The translations under genes were made by a program, and so were the position numbers. A stretch of 49,895 nucleotides of DNA. Origin: Bacteroidales bacterium. Lineage in GTDB: Bacteria; Bacteroidota; Bacteroidia; Bacteroidales; P3. Below, piece after piece: positions 49,753 through 49,895 of this stretch; position 1 is the stretch's first letter; every line of letters begins with the position of its first letter. The notes under the pieces are model-generated. The model was not told where the DNA came from and made no database searches. It saw only the letters and a program-made list of their open reading frames with translations. The stretch spans positions 1-49,895 of the forward strand of contig JAGCZH010000026.1 of the NCBI GenBank assembly GCA_017960475.1, read 5' to 3'.

Positions 49753-49895
49753 TGTGACTTTCCCTGAAATTGGTTGACAGATTTGGGATGATTAAACTGA
49801 ATTGGTTTACATTGTTTCGTCCATATCCCTAATTTGGTTTACACCTTCACTGTTTTGGTTTACACTTTGCGTCACATTCGACTATTTTTGTTTAC
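49753..49895 (-). mobile_element. probable terminal region of an IS21-type insertion sequence
   Basis: The last 143 bases hold five copies of (G)GTTTACA or a near match: 49772-49779 (GGTTGACA), 49804-49811, 49836-49843, 49857-49864, and TGTTTAC at 49889-49895. Read on the minus strand they are TGTAAACC repeats. The spacings are 32, 32, 21 and 32 bases, i.e. about 3, 3, 2 and 3 helical turns. Multiple subterminal transposase sites of this kind mark IS21-family (IstA/IstB) ends. The outer border is probably the TGTGACTTTCCC beginning near 49753. No istA reading frame is inside the window, so the family call is inference. Confidence 0.65.

Overview
This window reads as a chromosomal segment of an anaerobic member of the Bacteroidales. 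The evidence is as follows. Several intergenic regions carry Bacteroidetes-type promoters (a TTG/TTTG box about 19 nt before TAnnTTTG). Two secreted proteins end in a type IX secretion (T9SS) sorting tail. SecA is the long Bacteroidetes form with an N-terminal insertion. GldB, DivIC, EnvC, DUF4369, DUF3127 and PepSY-like proteins are all typical of the phylum. T9SS cargo argues against Bacteroides itself; I cannot name a genus from sequence alone. Butyrate kinase, a BKACE/Kce-type enzyme and HydE point to an anaerobic, probably amino-acid-fermenting lifestyle.

Layout. 1-1.6 kb: an ATPase of the AAA/DUF234 type with a doubtful 5' end, beside the N-terminal end of a divergent gene cut by the window edge. 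1.9-5.4 kb (minus): a nucleotidyltransferase-like protein overlapping a family 2 glycosyltransferase, then PepD with its own promoter and terminator. 5.7-11.6 kb (plus): a PflX-like radical SAM protein, a small hypothetical, a five-repeat DUF349 protein, GldB lipoprotein and a lipid kinase. 11.7-15.6 kb: a 1301-residue gingipain-like (C25) T9SS protease. 15.6-18.2 kb (minus): a cell-wall set (MltD, DivIC, NlpC/P60 lipoprotein). 18.5-25.6 kb (plus): Buk, FKBP isomerase, AroC (internally short), DUF4369 lipoprotein, LpxH, PfkB kinase, GNAT, Nudix, beta carbonic anhydrase. 26-27 kb: CorA, enclosed by an inverted pair of 117-bp repeats. 27.2-28.3 kb (minus): 5-formyl-THF cyclo-ligase and a DUF3127 protein with an SSB-like tail. 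28.5-30.6 kb: a membrane-tail hypothetical and a C40-CapA fusion. 30.6-32 kb (minus): EnvC. 32.2-35.7 kb (plus): Kce, a secreted peptidylarginine-deiminase-like T9SS protein and TatD in a tight row. 35.8-39.4 kb: a glycosyltransferase, TrmH and three small exported proteins. 39.7-46 kb: HydE plus an HMA-like periplasmic protein, a secreted zinc-finger protein on the opposite strand, then a TonB-dependent receptor with a small outer-membrane barrel. 46.3-49.6 kb: SecA. The last ~140 bases look like the end of an IS21-type insertion sequence.

The coding part is mostly ordinary core genome. The most unusual material is between and around genes. There are four copies of a 12-bp-unit hairpin element with a conserved GGACAAT/ATTTGTCC core. 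There is the inverted 117-bp pair around corA. Clusters of GC-rich palindromes at 1.7 and 39.6 kb share the same units, and AT-rich 7/8-bp arrays and T/A-rich leaders recur. Among proteins, the best leads are the secreted deiminase operon, the C40-CapA fusion, the exported DnaJ-like zinc-finger protein, the HydE/HMA pair, the short AroC and the DUF3127 protein with an SSB-type tip. I saw no tRNA, rRNA, CRISPR array or prophage.
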